NCBI RefSeq assembly: GCF_900103455.1 | Contig: NZ_FNHI01000011.1 | Span: 124,001 to 188,000, forward strand | DNA from: Streptomyces wuyuanensis | GTDB taxonomy: Bacteria; Actinomycetota; Actinomycetes; Streptomycetales; Streptomycetaceae | Length of the DNA stretch: 64,000 bases | Direction of reading: 5' to 3' | Part shown: positions 8,946-17,897 of the stretch, one piece after another | How the letters are laid out: each line of letters begins with the position of its first letter | Numbering within the stretch: the stretch's first letter is position 1 | Notes under the pieces: generated by a model | What the model was told of the DNA's origin: nothing | The model's input: the letters and a program-made list of their open reading frames with translations, nothing else | Database searches by the model: none | Program-made: the position numbers and the translations under genes

Positions 8946-11519
8946 CTACTCGGTGGCGATGGCGTTGAGGACGTTCATCCGGCCCGCGCGGAACGCCGGC
9001 ACCAGCGCGGCGACCAGTCCCACGAACGCCGATCCGACGAAGACGTACAGGATCGTCGGCCAGGGGATGTCGAGGACGCCGAGGCCCTCCAGGGCGAGCA
9101 GTTGCTGTGCCGCGGTGCCCCAGCCCATGCCCAGGCCGAGCCCGAGCAGGGCGCCGAAGAGCGCGATGACGACCGACTCCAGACGGATCATCCGGCGCAG
9201 CTGGCGGCGGGAGAGACCGATGGCCCGCATCAGGCCGATCTCCCGGGTCCGCTCGACCACCGACAGGGCAAGGGTGTTCACGACCCCGAGGACCGCGACG
9301 ATGATGGCGAGCGCGAGCAGGCCGTAGACGATGTTCAGCAGCTGACCGACCTGGTCCTTGAGGTCCTGCTTGAAGTCGGTCTGGTCCAGCACCCGGTACT
9401 GCGGGTAGGCGGCGAGGGCGTCCTTGAGGTCCTGGTAGGCCTCCTTCTCCTTGCCCTCCTCGGCCTCGGCGAACATCATCATGTTCTTCGGCATCCGCTC
9501 GGGCGTGAAGTACCGCTCGGCGGTGCCGATGGCCATGTACATCGCGCCCTTGTCGACGTTCGTGTCGTCGGAGGTGACGGCCGCGACCCTCAGCTTCGCC
9601 GTCCCGCCGCCCCGGAACGCCACGGTCATCGTGTCGCCGACCTTCACCCCGTGCTTGTCGGCGTAGGTCTCGCCGACGGACATGGCGTCCTTGCCGTACG
9701 CGGCCGCCAGTTCACCGGCGACCGTCTCGCGGCGCAGGTCCTGCGCGTACGTCGGGTCGGCCGCGACCAGCCACTCGTCGTCCGTGGACGTCCCGTCGGG
9801 GGCGGTGAGGGTCGCCTTGACGCCCTTGTACTCGGTGACATGGGCGATGCCGGGCGCCTTCTCCAGGGCCTGCTGGGCCTGCGGCACGATCGGGCCGTTG
9901 GTGGACTGGACGATGAAGTCGGCGCCGACGGACTTGTCCAGCTCCTCGGTCGCCGAGGCGACCATCGACGAGCCGACGACGGACAGGCAGGCGACGAGGG
10001 CGAGGCCGATCATCAGCGCGGCGCCGGTCGCGCCGGTGCGGCGCGGATTGCGCAGGGCGTTGAGCTCGGCCAGCTTCCCCACCGGCCCGAACACCCGCAG
10101 GACGACCGCACTGAGGACCCGCACCACGCCGCCCGCGAGCAGCGGGCCGACGACGATGAAGCCGATGAGGCTGAGGACGACGCCGAGGCCGAGCCACATC
10201 GAGCCCTCGGTCGCCTCGTCGGCCCGCGTCGCCGTCCACAGAGCCGCGCCACCTGCGCCGGTGAGCACCAGGCCGATGACGCCGCGGACGAGTCCGGCCC
10301 TGCCGTCCGCGGGGGTGCCGGCGTCGCGCAGCGCTGCCATCGGCGAGACCTTCCCGGCCCGCCTGGCCGGGATGTAGGCGGCGAGGACGGTCACGACGAC
10401 GCCGAGCACGAGACCGATGACGGGCGTCGTCCACTTCACGGTCAGATCCGAGGTGGAGAGGTTCATGCCCATCGAGGACATGAGCTCCATCAGGCCGACG
10501 GCGAGTCCCACACCGGCGCCGACGCCCGCGACGGAACCGACCAGGCCGAGGAACAGGGCCTCGATGAGGACCGAGCGGTTGACCTGGCGGCGGCTCGACC
10601 CGATCGCCCGCATCAGACCGATCTCGCGGGTGCGCTGGGCGACCAGCATGGAGAAGGTGTTGACGATGAGGAAGATGCCGACCAGGACGGCGATGCCGGC
10701 GAAGCCGAGCATCGCGTACTTCATGACGTCGAGGAAGCCGCCCACGTCCTCGCGGCCCGCGTCCGCCGCTTCCGCCTGGGTCTGGAACTTGTACGGGCCC
10801 GCGGCGACCGCGGCCACGTTCGTCTTCAGCTGCTCATGGCTGACGCCGGCGGCGGCGGTCACGGCGATGTGGGTGAACTCGCCGGTCCTGCCGAGGAGTT
10901 CGCGCTGCGCGGTGGCGGTGTCGAAGTAGACGACGGCCGCGCCCGGGTTGGTGACCTTGAAGGAGGCGATGCCGGAGATCCTCGCCGTGAAGTCCCCGGT
11001 GACCGCGATGGTGCGCAGCTCGTCGCCGATCCGGAGCTTGTGCTTCTCGGCGGTGTCCGCGTCGACCATCACGTCGGTGGGGCCGCGCGGGGCGTGCCCG
11101 GAGGTGATCTCCATGGTGCGCAGCTCGCCCCGGGTCCAGTTGCCGGCGATCGTCGGAGCGCCGTTGCTGGAGCCCATGTTCTTGTTGTCGGCGTCGACGA
11201 CTGTCACGCTCATCGAGACGACGCCGCCCTCGGCGGACTTCACCCCCCGCGCCTTCTCGACCTTCGTCAGGAGGGAGGCGGGCAGGGTCTCGGGCCGGCC
11301 GCTCTGCGGCGTCTCGTCCTCGGCCTCGGCGCTCTCGGGGCTGACGGTGACGTCGGCCGCGGTCGCCGCGAACAGCTTGTCGAAGGTGGTGTTCATCGTG
11401 TCGGTGAACACGAGCGTGCCGGAAACGAAAGCGACGGACAGCAGGACGGCGACGGCGGAGAGAGCCATGCGCCCCTTGTGCGCCAGGAAGTTGCGCAGGG
11501 AGGTCTTGAGTACGGTCAC
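8946..11519 (-). CDS. ABC transporter permease with two FtsX/MacB-type modules
   Basis: This 857-residue permease carries two FtsX-like modules, each with three transmembrane helices, and a large extracytoplasmic MacB-type domain after the first helix (ALSAVAVLLSVAFVSGTLVFTD). Both modules show the family motif near the helix start: QRTREIGLMRAIGSSRRQV and VERTREIGLMRAIGLSRRQL. It ends with a typical PAFRAGRMNVLNAIATE. The GTG start at 11519 overlaps the stop of the ATPase gene by 4 bases (GTGA), so the pair is translationally coupled. Families like this move lipoproteins, peptides or drugs outward or transmit force to wall enzymes; the cargo here is unknown. Confidence 0.92.
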   Translation of the reverse strand: MTVLKTSLRNFLAHKGRMALSAVAVLLSVAFVSGTLVFTDTMNTTFDKLFAATAADVTVSPESAEAEDETPQSGRPETLPASLLTKVEKARGVKSAEGGVVSMSVTVVDADNKNMGSSNGAPTIAGNWTRGELRTMEITSGHAPRGPTDVMVDADTAEKHKLRIGDELRTIAVTGDFTARISGIASFKVTNPGAAVVYFDTATAQRELLGRTGEFTHIAVTAAAGVSHEQLKTNVAAVAAGPYKFQTQAEAADAGREDVGGFLDVMKYAMLGFAGIAVLVGIFLIVNTFSMLVAQRTREIGLMRAIGSSRRQVNRSVLIEALFLGLVGSVAGVGAGVGLAVGLMELMSSMGMNLSTSDLTVKWTTPVIGLVLGVVVTVLAAYIPARRAGKVSPMAALRDAGTPADGRAGLVRGVIGLVLTGAGGAALWTATRADEATEGSMWLGLGVVLSLIGFIVVGPLLAGGVVRVLSAVVLRVFGPVGKLAELNALRNPRRTGATGAALMIGLALVACLSVVGSSMVASATEELDKSVGADFIVQSTNGPIVPQAQQALEKAPGIAHVTEYKGVKATLTAPDGTSTDDEWLVAADPTYAQDLRRETVAGELAAAYGKDAMSVGETYADKHGVKVGDTMTVAFRGGGTAKLRVAAVTSDDTNVDKGAMYMAIGTAERYFTPERMPKNMMMFAEAEEGKEKEAYQDLKDALAAYPQYRVLDQTDFKQDLKDQVGQLLNIVYGLLALAIIVAVLGVVNTLALSVVERTREIGLMRAIGLSRRQLRRMIRLESVVIALFGALLGLGLGMGWGTAAQQLLALEGLGVLDIPWPTILYVFVGSAFVGLVAALVPAFRAGRMNVLNAIATE

Positions 11520-12304
11520 GACGTCCGTCCCCGGGCGTCGAAGTCCTTCATGCGGTCGAGGACCTGCTCGGCGGTGGGGTCGAGCATCTCGTCGACGATC
11601 CGGCCGTCGGCCAGGTAGAGCACACGGTCGGCGTAGGAGGCGGCGACGGGGTCGTGGGTGACCATGACGATGGTCTGGCCGAGCTCGTCGACGGACCGGC
11701 GGAGGAAACCCAGGATCTCGGCCCCGGCGCGGGAGTCCAGGTTCCCGGTCGGCTCGTCGCCGAAGATGATGTCCGGCCGGGCGGCCAGGGCGCGGGCCAC
11801 CGCGACGCGCTGCTGCTGGCCGCCCGACAGCTGGGTGGGCCGGTGCCCCAGCCGGTCCGCGAGGCCGACGGTCTCCACGATCCGGTTGAGCCACGCGGCG
11901 TCCGGCTTGCGGCCCGCGATGTCCATGGGGAGCGTGATGTTCTCCAGGGCGCTGAGTGTGGGCAGCAGGTTGAACGCCTGGAAGATGAAGCCGATCCGGT
12001 CACGGCGGAGCCGGGTGAGCTTCTTGTCCTTGAGCCGGGTGATCTCGGTGTCGTCGAGGTGGATCTCACCCGAGGTGACGGTGTCGAGTCCGGCCAGGCA
12101 GTGCATCAGCGTGGACTTGCCGGAGCCCGAGGGGCCCATGATCGCGGTGAACTGACCCCGCATGATGTCCACGTCGACGTGGTCGAGCGCGACGACCCGC
12201 GTCTCGCCGGATCCGTACGCCTTCACGACCTGTCGCGCTCGAGCCGCGACGGCCGTACGCCCTCCAGTACCCCCGTGCCTGGGAATGGTCACAGCCGTTG
12301 TCAC
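11516..12304 (-). CDS. ABC transporter ATP-binding protein (MacB/LolD type)
   Basis: The 262-residue ATPase has Walker A GPSGSGKSTLMHC, a Q-loop at FIFQAFNLLP, the signature LSGGQQQRVAVARAL, Walker B DIIFGDEPTGNLD and the H-loop VMVTHDP. The LSGGQQQRVAVARAL plus DEPTGNLD pattern is typical of the LolD/MacB/FtsE branch and fits the FtsX-like permease next to it. The GTG start at 12304 (MTTAVTIPRHGG) follows GGAGAC by a good spacing; an earlier in-frame start would add a non-conserved tail. The ATPase gene is first in the two-gene operon. Confidence 0.95.
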   Translation of the reverse strand: MTTAVTIPRHGGTGGRTAVAARARQVVKAYGSGETRVVALDHVDVDIMRGQFTAIMGPSGSGKSTLMHCLAGLDTVTSGEIHLDDTEITRLKDKKLTRLRRDRIGFIFQAFNLLPTLSALENITLPMDIAGRKPDAAWLNRIVETVGLADRLGHRPTQLSGGQQQRVAVARALAARPDIIFGDEPTGNLDSRAGAEILGFLRRSVDELGQTIVMVTHDPVAASYADRVLYLADGRIVDEMLDPTAEQVLDRMKDFDARGRTS

Positions 12305-12657
12305 GGTAAGTCTCCTATGTCGGTCAATGGCAAGAGTTGAGCGCGCCGCGTGCGGTACGAGTGTGCGGGGTGGAACGGTCCCGGCGCGCTGGTGCGCAGC
12401 GCAGTTCCCGGCGGGGGTTTTCCCCACCCTCCGGCGGCCCGGGACCGTGCCGCCGACGCAAGTCCACGGTAAGGAGGGCCCCGTGGCCTGCTCGTCCTCC
12501 AGGGGGACGAACGGTCCCCGGCCGGAAGTAAGGAGGTCCCCCTAGGGGTCTGCGACCTCGAACGGACACCCGCCCCTGAACGCGCACCTCTCCCCCCGGG
12601 GGAGCGTGAGGTGAGAGGCTGGCCCCGCAGAGATACGTGCATAGGGAAGGGATCTCG
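12305..12657. promoter_or_regulatory. divergent promoter region between the ABC operon and the MFS gene
   Basis: This 353-base gap must hold both promoters. It contains a perfect 10-base palindrome CCCCTAGGGG at 12539-12548, next to AAGGAGGT, that could be a regulator site; I have no evidence for which protein would bind it. I see no convincing gene here. Confidence 0.4.
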
Positions 12658-14346
12658 ATGGACGGGGGCGGGGACGCGACCGGCACGGACCGGACGGACG
12701 CGGATGGCCCCGGCCCCGACGCGGGCGCGAATACCGGGCCCGGCAGCGGGCCCGGCAGGCACCGTTCGGGCGGCGGCGACGGCCTTGCGAGCGCCCCGGC
12801 ACGAGCGCGCACGGACGGTCCACCACTTGTACGGAGCACCGGCAACGGGGGCACCGACCGCACGGACACGGCGCCGGCCGGGACGACTCGCCGCCGCGGG
12901 CCGGTGGTCGCCGCACTGATGCTCGGCATGGCCCTCGCCGCCCTCGACGGCACGGTCGTGTCGACCGCCGTCCCCCAGATCGTCGGCGATCTGGGCGGGT
13001 TCTCCGTCTTCTCCTGGCTCTTCTCCGGCTATCTGCTCGCCGTCACCGTCACGCTCCCCGTCTACGGAAAGCTCTCCGACACCTTCGGCCGCAAGCCCGT
13101 GCTGATCGTGGGCATCGTGCTGTTCCTGGCCGGTTCGCTGCTGTGCGCCGCCGCGTGGAACATGGCCTCGCTCATCGCGTTCCGCGTCGTCCAGGGACTG
13201 GGCGGCGGGGCGCTCCAGGGCACGATCCAGACGATCGCCGCCGATATGTACCCACTGAAGGAGCGGCCCAGGATCGTCTCGAAGCTGTCCACGGTGTGGG
13301 CGGTCTCGGCGGTCGCGGGCCCGGCGGTGGGCGGACTGCTCGCCGCGTACGCCGACTGGCGCTGGATCTTCCTGATCAACCTGCCGGTCGGCGCCGTCGC
13401 ACTCTGGCTGATCGCCCGTCATCTCGTCGAGCCGCCACGGGAGCGGGGGCCGCGCCCGAAGGTCGACTGGCCGGGCGCTCTCGCGATCTTCCTCACCGGG
13501 ACGCTGCTGCTCACCGCGCTCGTCCAGGGCGGAGTGGCCTGGCCCTGGCTGTCCGCGCCCTCACTCGGCCTCTTCGCGGGCAGCGCGGCCGCCGCGGCCA
13601 TGACCGTGCTCATCGAACGCCGGGCGGCGGAACCGGTCATCCCGGGCTGGGTGTGGCGACGCCGCACGATCGCCTCGGTGAACCTCGCCCTCGGCGCACT
13701 CGGTCTGCTGATGATCGCCCCCACGGTCTTCCTGCCCACCTACGCCCAGTCGGTCCTCGGACTCGGCCCGATCGCCGCCGGGTTCGTGCTGTCCGTGATG
13801 ACCCTGAGCTGGCCGGTCAGCGCGGCGTACTCGAACCGCCTCTACAACCGCATCGGCTTCCGCAACACGGCCCTCACCGGCATCGGCGCCGCGCTGGCGG
13901 TCCTGCTGGCCTTCCCGCTGCTGCCGTACCCGGGCGAGCCGTGGCAGCCGGCACTGATCATGCTGCTGCTGGGGGCGGCCCTCGGCTTCTTCCAGCTGCC
14001 GCTGCTCGTCGGTGTGCAGTCGACCGTGCCGTGGGCCGAGCGCGGCACGACGACCGCGTCCGTGCTGTTCTGCCGTCAGGTCGGACAGAGCGTCGGCGCG
14101 GCGCTCTTCGGCGCCCTCGCCAACACGGTCCTCGCCGCGCGGCTGGGCGGCTCGGGCGATCTGGACTCCGTCTCCCACGCCCTGGCGAACGGGTCGCCGG
14201 ACGACGGCCTCCGCCGCGCCGTGGCGGCGGCCGTCGACCACGTCTTCGTGGGCTCCGCGGCCGCGGCGGGGCTTGCGGTGCTGGTCCTGCTCTGCCTCGC
14301 ACCCCGGAGATTCCCGGTGATCAAGGAACCGCAGCCGGACGGCTGA
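12658..14346 (+). CDS. MFS drug exporter, DHA2 family (EmrB/QacA type)
   Basis: The product is 562 residues. After about 80 hydrophilic Gly/Asp/Thr-rich residues it shows about 14 hydrophobic segments. Key motifs are LDGTVVSTAVPQIVGDL (helix 1, motif D1), GKLSDTFGRKPVLIVG (motif A, loop 2-3), and RVVQGLGGGALQGTIQTI with AGPAVGGLLAAY (motif C, the antiporter motif). These mark a proton-driven multidrug or metabolite exporter of the 14-helix DHA2 group. The ATG at 12658 follows AGGGAAGGG; a GTG 21 bases earlier is possible. It is divergent from the ABC operon and has no adjacent TetR gene, so its regulator is not evident. Confidence 0.92.
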   Translation: MDGGGDATGTDRTDADGPGPDAGANTGPGSGPGRHRSGGGDGLASAPARARTDGPPLVRSTGNGGTDRTDTAPAGTTRRRGPVVAALMLGMALAALDGTVVSTAVPQIVGDLGGFSVFSWLFSGYLLAVTVTLPVYGKLSDTFGRKPVLIVGIVLFLAGSLLCAAAWNMASLIAFRVVQGLGGGALQGTIQTIAADMYPLKERPRIVSKLSTVWAVSAVAGPAVGGLLAAYADWRWIFLINLPVGAVALWLIARHLVEPPRERGPRPKVDWPGALAIFLTGTLLLTALVQGGVAWPWLSAPSLGLFAGSAAAAAMTVLIERRAAEPVIPGWVWRRRTIASVNLALGALGLLMIAPTVFLPTYAQSVLGLGPIAAGFVLSVMTLSWPVSAAYSNRLYNRIGFRNTALTGIGAALAVLLAFPLLPYPGEPWQPALIMLLLGAALGFFQLPLLVGVQSTVPWAERGTTTASVLFCRQVGQSVGAALFGALANTVLAARLGGSGDLDSVSHALANGSPDDGLRRAVAAAVDHVFVGSAAAAGLAVLVLLCLAPRRFPVIKEPQPDG

Positions 14347-14540
14347 CCTGGGGATGTGCCGTGTGCGGGGCGTGACACGACCGTTGCCAAACCTACATAC
14401 CTCCTGGTCGGTAACCCCCTTACGCCAACCCGGTACCGGCAAGTAACGTTCGCGCTCCACGCCCCTGACACCCTCGCCCCCGCGCGCCCGCGCTCACGGG
14501 GGAGCCCGGCCTTCCTCGGGTCGCCGCAAGGAGCAGCACG

Positions 14541-15077
14541 ATGTCGTACGACCCCTACTTCCCCGATCCACCCGGCCCGTCGCGGCAGCCCTGGCACGCG
14601 CCGCAACCGCCGCCCGACCGGGGATACGTCGACCCGTTCGGCGACCCGTTCGGCGAAGCGCCCCCCGCTCCGTACCCGGACCCGGATCCGTACACCGAAC
14701 CCGGCCGCACCCCGGCCCACGAGCTCCCCCGGCTGCGCTCCGGCTACCGCCGGCTCCGCCGCGTCGCGACCCTCACCGCGCTCGGCTACTTCGTCCTCTT
14801 CCTCATCCTGTCCGGCTACGCGCCCGGCCTGATGACGGGCGGCATCAGCGGCGGCCTCACCACCGGGGTGCTGCTCGGCCTCCTCACGCTGCCCGTGACC
14901 CTGGTCGCCATCGCGGTCTACGAGCACATCGCCCGCCGGCGGGTCGACCCGCTCGCCGCGGCCATCAGGACCGCCCACGACGAAGGGCACGCCCCGACGT
15001 CCGCGGACCGGCAGGCCGGCCGGAACCGTCCCGGCGGCTCCGCCTGGGACCGACCCACGGGAGGCATGCGCATATGA
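14541..15077 (+). CDS. DUF485 membrane protein, partner of the acetate symporter
   Basis: The 178-residue protein has about 65 Pro/Asp/Tyr-rich residues, then LRSGYRRLRRVATLTALGYFVLFLILSGYAP, a DUF485 hallmark, and two transmembrane helices (the second LLGLLTLPVTLVAIAVYEHIA). It resembles YjcH, which is encoded beside ActP in E. coli. AAGGAG lies 8 bases before the ATG. Its stop overlaps the start of the symporter gene as ATGA (15074-15077), a strong sign of coupled synthesis. The Pro-rich N-terminus is longer than in YjcH. Confidence 0.9.
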   Translation: MSYDPYFPDPPGPSRQPWHAPQPPPDRGYVDPFGDPFGEAPPAPYPDPDPYTEPGRTPAHELPRLRSGYRRLRRVATLTALGYFVLFLILSGYAPGLMTGGISGGLTTGVLLGLLTLPVTLVAIAVYEHIARRRVDPLAAAIRTAHDEGHAPTSADRQAGRNRPGGSAWDRPTGGMRI

Positions 15078-16684
15078 CCGGCTTCAACTCCGACGCCCAG
15101 ACGATGTCCTTCGTCGCGTTCATCGCCGTCATCACCGTGACGCTGCTGCTGTGCGTGATGACCGGACCCGACCGCGACGACCTGGGCGAGTTCTACACCG
15201 GCTACCGCTCGCTGTCCCCCATGCAGAGCGGCCTCGCCATCGCGGGCGACTACATCTCCGCGTCGACCGTGCTCGCCACCATCGGCGTCATCGCCCTCGT
15301 CGGCTACGACGGCCTCACGCTCGCCCTGAGCACCGTGCTCTCCCTGGTGCTGATGATGTTCCTGCTCGCCGAGCCCCTGCGGAACGCGGGCCGGTTCACA
15401 ATGGGCGACATCCTCACACGCCGCACGCCCGGCCCCGCCGTGCGCATCGCCGCCTGCGCGGTCACGCTCGCCGCGCTGCTGCCCCTGGTGGTCTTCCAGC
15501 TCGCCGGCGCCGGCGATCTGCTCGCCTTCGTCCTCGGCTTCGACGCCGAGGGGTTCAAGACCGGCGCGATCGTCTTCCTCGGCGTGCTGATGATCTCGTA
15601 CGCGGCCATCGGCGGAATGAAGGGCACCGCCTTCATCCAGATCGTCAAGACCGTCGTGCTGCTCGGCTCCGCCACGATCATCGCCGTACTCGTCCTGGAC
15701 CGCTTCGACTTCAGCCTCCCCGGGCTGCTCGACGCCGCCAAGATGGGCAGCGGGGCCGGCGACCTCTACCTCACGTCCGGGCTCCAGTTCGGCGGCGACG
15801 AGATCGACATGATCAGCGCCCAGCTCACGGTCGTGCTCGGCGCGGCGGTACTCCCGCACATCACGATGCGCATGTTCACCGCGCGCAGCGCCACCGCCGT
15901 GCGGCGCTCGATGTCCTGGGCCGTGTCCACCGTGGTCGTGACCTGTCTGCTCCTCGTCGTGATCGGCTTCGGTGCGGCCGCGATCGTCGGCCACAAGAAC
16001 CTCGTCCTCGCCGACCCGCAGGGCAAGACCGCGTTCCTGCTGGTCAGTCAGGCCGTGCTCGGCGCGGACGCGAACATGTTCGAGTCCCTCGTGTTCACCA
16101 CCGTGGCGACGGCGATCTTCCTGACCCTGCTGGCCTCGGTCGCCGGGATCACCCTCGCCTGCGCCAACACCCTGGCGCACGACCTCATCGCCCACGGGAT
16201 GCGCCGAGCCAACGTCTCGCACACCGCCGAGATGGCCATCGCCCGCGGCGCCGCGGGCGGCGTGGGCCTCCTCGCCATCGCGCTCGCCGCCTTCGTCCAG
16301 GACTGGAACCTCCAGGCCCTGGTGACGCTGTCGTTCTGCATCGGCGCGTCAGCGGTCGCCCCCGCGCTCGTCTTCAGCATGTTCTGGCGCCGCTACACCC
16401 GCCAGGGGCTGCTGTGGACCCTGATCGTCGGCGCCGGGACCGCGATCCTGCTGATGACCGGCAGCAATCTGGTCTCCGGCTCGCCGCAGTCCGTGTTCCC
16501 CGACCACGACTTCAACTGGTTCCCGTACACCACGACCGGTCTGGTGTCGGTACCCGCCGGCTTCCTGGCCGGCTGGTACGGCAGCATCCGCTCCCCGCGC
16601 GAGGCGTCCGCCCAGCGCGAGCGGTACGCCGAGATCGAGCCGGCGATCCTCGCCGGGGCGGGGACGGGCCGCGACAACGGCTGA
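15074..16684 (+). CDS. cation/acetate-type sodium:solute symporter
   Basis: This 536-residue protein belongs to the SSS (sodium:solute symporter) family. Near the N-terminus it has FYTGYRSLSPMQSGLAIAGDYISASTVLA, the sodium-binding helix region of ActP-like members, then about 13 hydrophobic segments and QLTVVLGAAVLPHITMRMFTA, a characteristic loop. The best-known members carry acetate, and related ones carry pyruvate, propionate or lactate. The DUF485 partner in front supports the ActP assignment. A strong hairpin follows the stop codon. Confidence 0.9.
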   Translation: MTGFNSDAQTMSFVAFIAVITVTLLLCVMTGPDRDDLGEFYTGYRSLSPMQSGLAIAGDYISASTVLATIGVIALVGYDGLTLALSTVLSLVLMMFLLAEPLRNAGRFTMGDILTRRTPGPAVRIAACAVTLAALLPLVVFQLAGAGDLLAFVLGFDAEGFKTGAIVFLGVLMISYAAIGGMKGTAFIQIVKTVVLLGSATIIAVLVLDRFDFSLPGLLDAAKMGSGAGDLYLTSGLQFGGDEIDMISAQLTVVLGAAVLPHITMRMFTARSATAVRRSMSWAVSTVVVTCLLLVVIGFGAAAIVGHKNLVLADPQGKTAFLLVSQAVLGADANMFESLVFTTVATAIFLTLLASVAGITLACANTLAHDLIAHGMRRANVSHTAEMAIARGAAGGVGLLAIALAAFVQDWNLQALVTLSFCIGASAVAPALVFSMFWRRYTRQGLLWTLIVGAGTAILLMTGSNLVSGSPQSVFPDHDFNWFPYTTTGLVSVPAGFLAGWYGSIRSPREASAQRERYAEIEPAILAGAGTGRDNG

Positions 16685-16701
16685 AACCCGCCCGACCGGA
16701 C

Positions 16702-16744
16702 CCGGACCGTCCGCCGCTCCCGAGGGGAGGGGCGGACGGTCCGG
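16702..16744. terminator. bidirectional hairpin terminator
   Basis: A 14-base perfect inverted repeat (16702-16715 and 16731-16744) with a further inner stem (CTCCC / GGGAG) lies between the convergent symporter gene and the coiled-coil gene. Copies of the word GGTCCGG/CGGACGGT continue to 16800, so more than one fold is possible. Confidence 0.75.
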
Positions 16745-16803
16745 CGGTTGGGCGGGGAGGCGCGGGCGGTCCGGAGGAGAAGCGCGGACGGTCCGGCGGG
16801 CGG

Positions 16804-17691
16804 TCAGTCCCGCGAGGGCGGTCGTTCCGTGAGGCTCGCCAGCCCCTCGCGGATGTGGTCCAGATGCGCGTGGATCTCCTCGGCGCGCTGCACGTGCTCA
16901 CGCAGCACCCGGTCCGTCTCCCGGGAGATGCCCGCCGCCCGCACGCCGGCCTCCTCCACCAGACGGGCCGCCGTCGCCTGCGCCTCCTCCTGGCCGCGGC
17001 GGGCAGACTCCTCGGCGTCCGCGAACGCGCACAGCGCCTCCGACAGCCGGGCCTGCGCCCGCGCGGTGAGTTCCCCGTACCGCTGCGCCGACTCCGCGTC
17101 CCGCGCCGACAGTTCCCGCTCCGCCTCGTAACGGCGGGACACCCGCATCCGGTCGAGCTCCTTGAGCATCCCCGCAGCCCGGCACCTGGACGCCTCCAGG
17201 ACGGCCATCGCCTCGCCGCGCTCCGCCGCGGCCTCCACCCGGGCGGCGTCGCGCAGTTCCTCCGCCGTGGCCCGCGCCGACAGCACCATCCGCCGAGCCC
17301 GGGAGTCCGCCTCCTCGCAGATCTGCCCCGCCTGCACCGCCGCCAGTTCACGCACCCGGCGCGCCTCGGCCTCGGCCGCCTCGCACGCGGCCCGAGCCTC
17401 GTCCCGCGCGGTGGACAGCACCGCGGCCGCCTCCTTCTCCGCCAGGTCGAGGACCTCCTGGGCCCGCGGACCGAGCGGTTCGTACGTCGGCGGGCCCAGC
17501 GCCTCGGCGAACTCCCGCAGCGACGCGGCCTCGGCCGCGACCTCCTCCACCACCCTGGTCAGCCGCGCCGCCCGCTGCCACGCCTCGTCCCGCTCCCGGG
17601 CGAGCGCGGCGACGTACCGGTCGACCTGATCCAGCCGGTAGCCGCGGCCGCGTACGGTGACGAACCCACCACGAGTCGATCCCGCATTCAT
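16804..17691 (-). CDS. DivIVA-like coiled-coil protein (often annotated cellulose-binding protein)
   Basis: The product (295 residues) starts with FVTVRGRGYRLDQVDRYVAALARERDEAW, which looks like the short N-terminal DivIVA/GpsB-type membrane-targeting segment. The rest is a long Ala/Glu/Arg-rich coiled coil with AEKEAAAVLSTARDEARAACEAAEAEARRV-like repeats, as in Streptomyces proteins labelled cellulose-binding. Relatives (DivIVA, Scy, FilP) organise polar growth and the cytoskeleton, so a cytoskeletal or polarity role is an inference; cellulose binding is not suggested by the sequence. The ATG at 17691 follows GAGGAG closely. It is transcribed in the same direction as the toxin/immunity fusions, 206 bases downstream of them. 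Confidence 0.8.
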   Translation of the reverse strand: MNAGSTRGGFVTVRGRGYRLDQVDRYVAALARERDEAWQRAARLTRVVEEVAAEAASLREFAEALGPPTYEPLGPRAQEVLDLAEKEAAAVLSTARDEARAACEAAEAEARRVRELAAVQAGQICEEADSRARRMVLSARATAEELRDAARVEAAAERGEAMAVLEASRCRAAGMLKELDRMRVSRRYEAERELSARDAESAQRYGELTARAQARLSEALCAFADAEESARRGQEEAQATAARLVEEAGVRAAGISRETDRVLREHVQRAEEIHAHLDHIREGLASLTERPPSRD

Positions 17692-17897
17692 CCCTGGACT
17701 CCTCTCGGAGCGGTCGACGCAGGGACATCGTGCTGGATCGTGGTGAAGCACCCATAACGCGACACTCCGCCACACAGCAGCGGGCGCCCGACCTGAACGA
17801 CAGATCGGACGCCCGGACGGCGCACGCTCCGGCGCACGGAACGTGCCCGCGCCGTCGACGCGACGGCTGCCGAAGGCGGTCGGCGGCAGTCAGTGGA

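Noticed and set aside
9102..11618. Long open frame antisense to the ABC permease
   Set aside because: Shadow frame caused by codon bias; no ribosome site or domain.
12324..12953. Minus-strand frames between the ABC ATPase and the MFS gene
   Set aside because: No ribosome site or domain; they run antisense into the MFS start and look like shadows.
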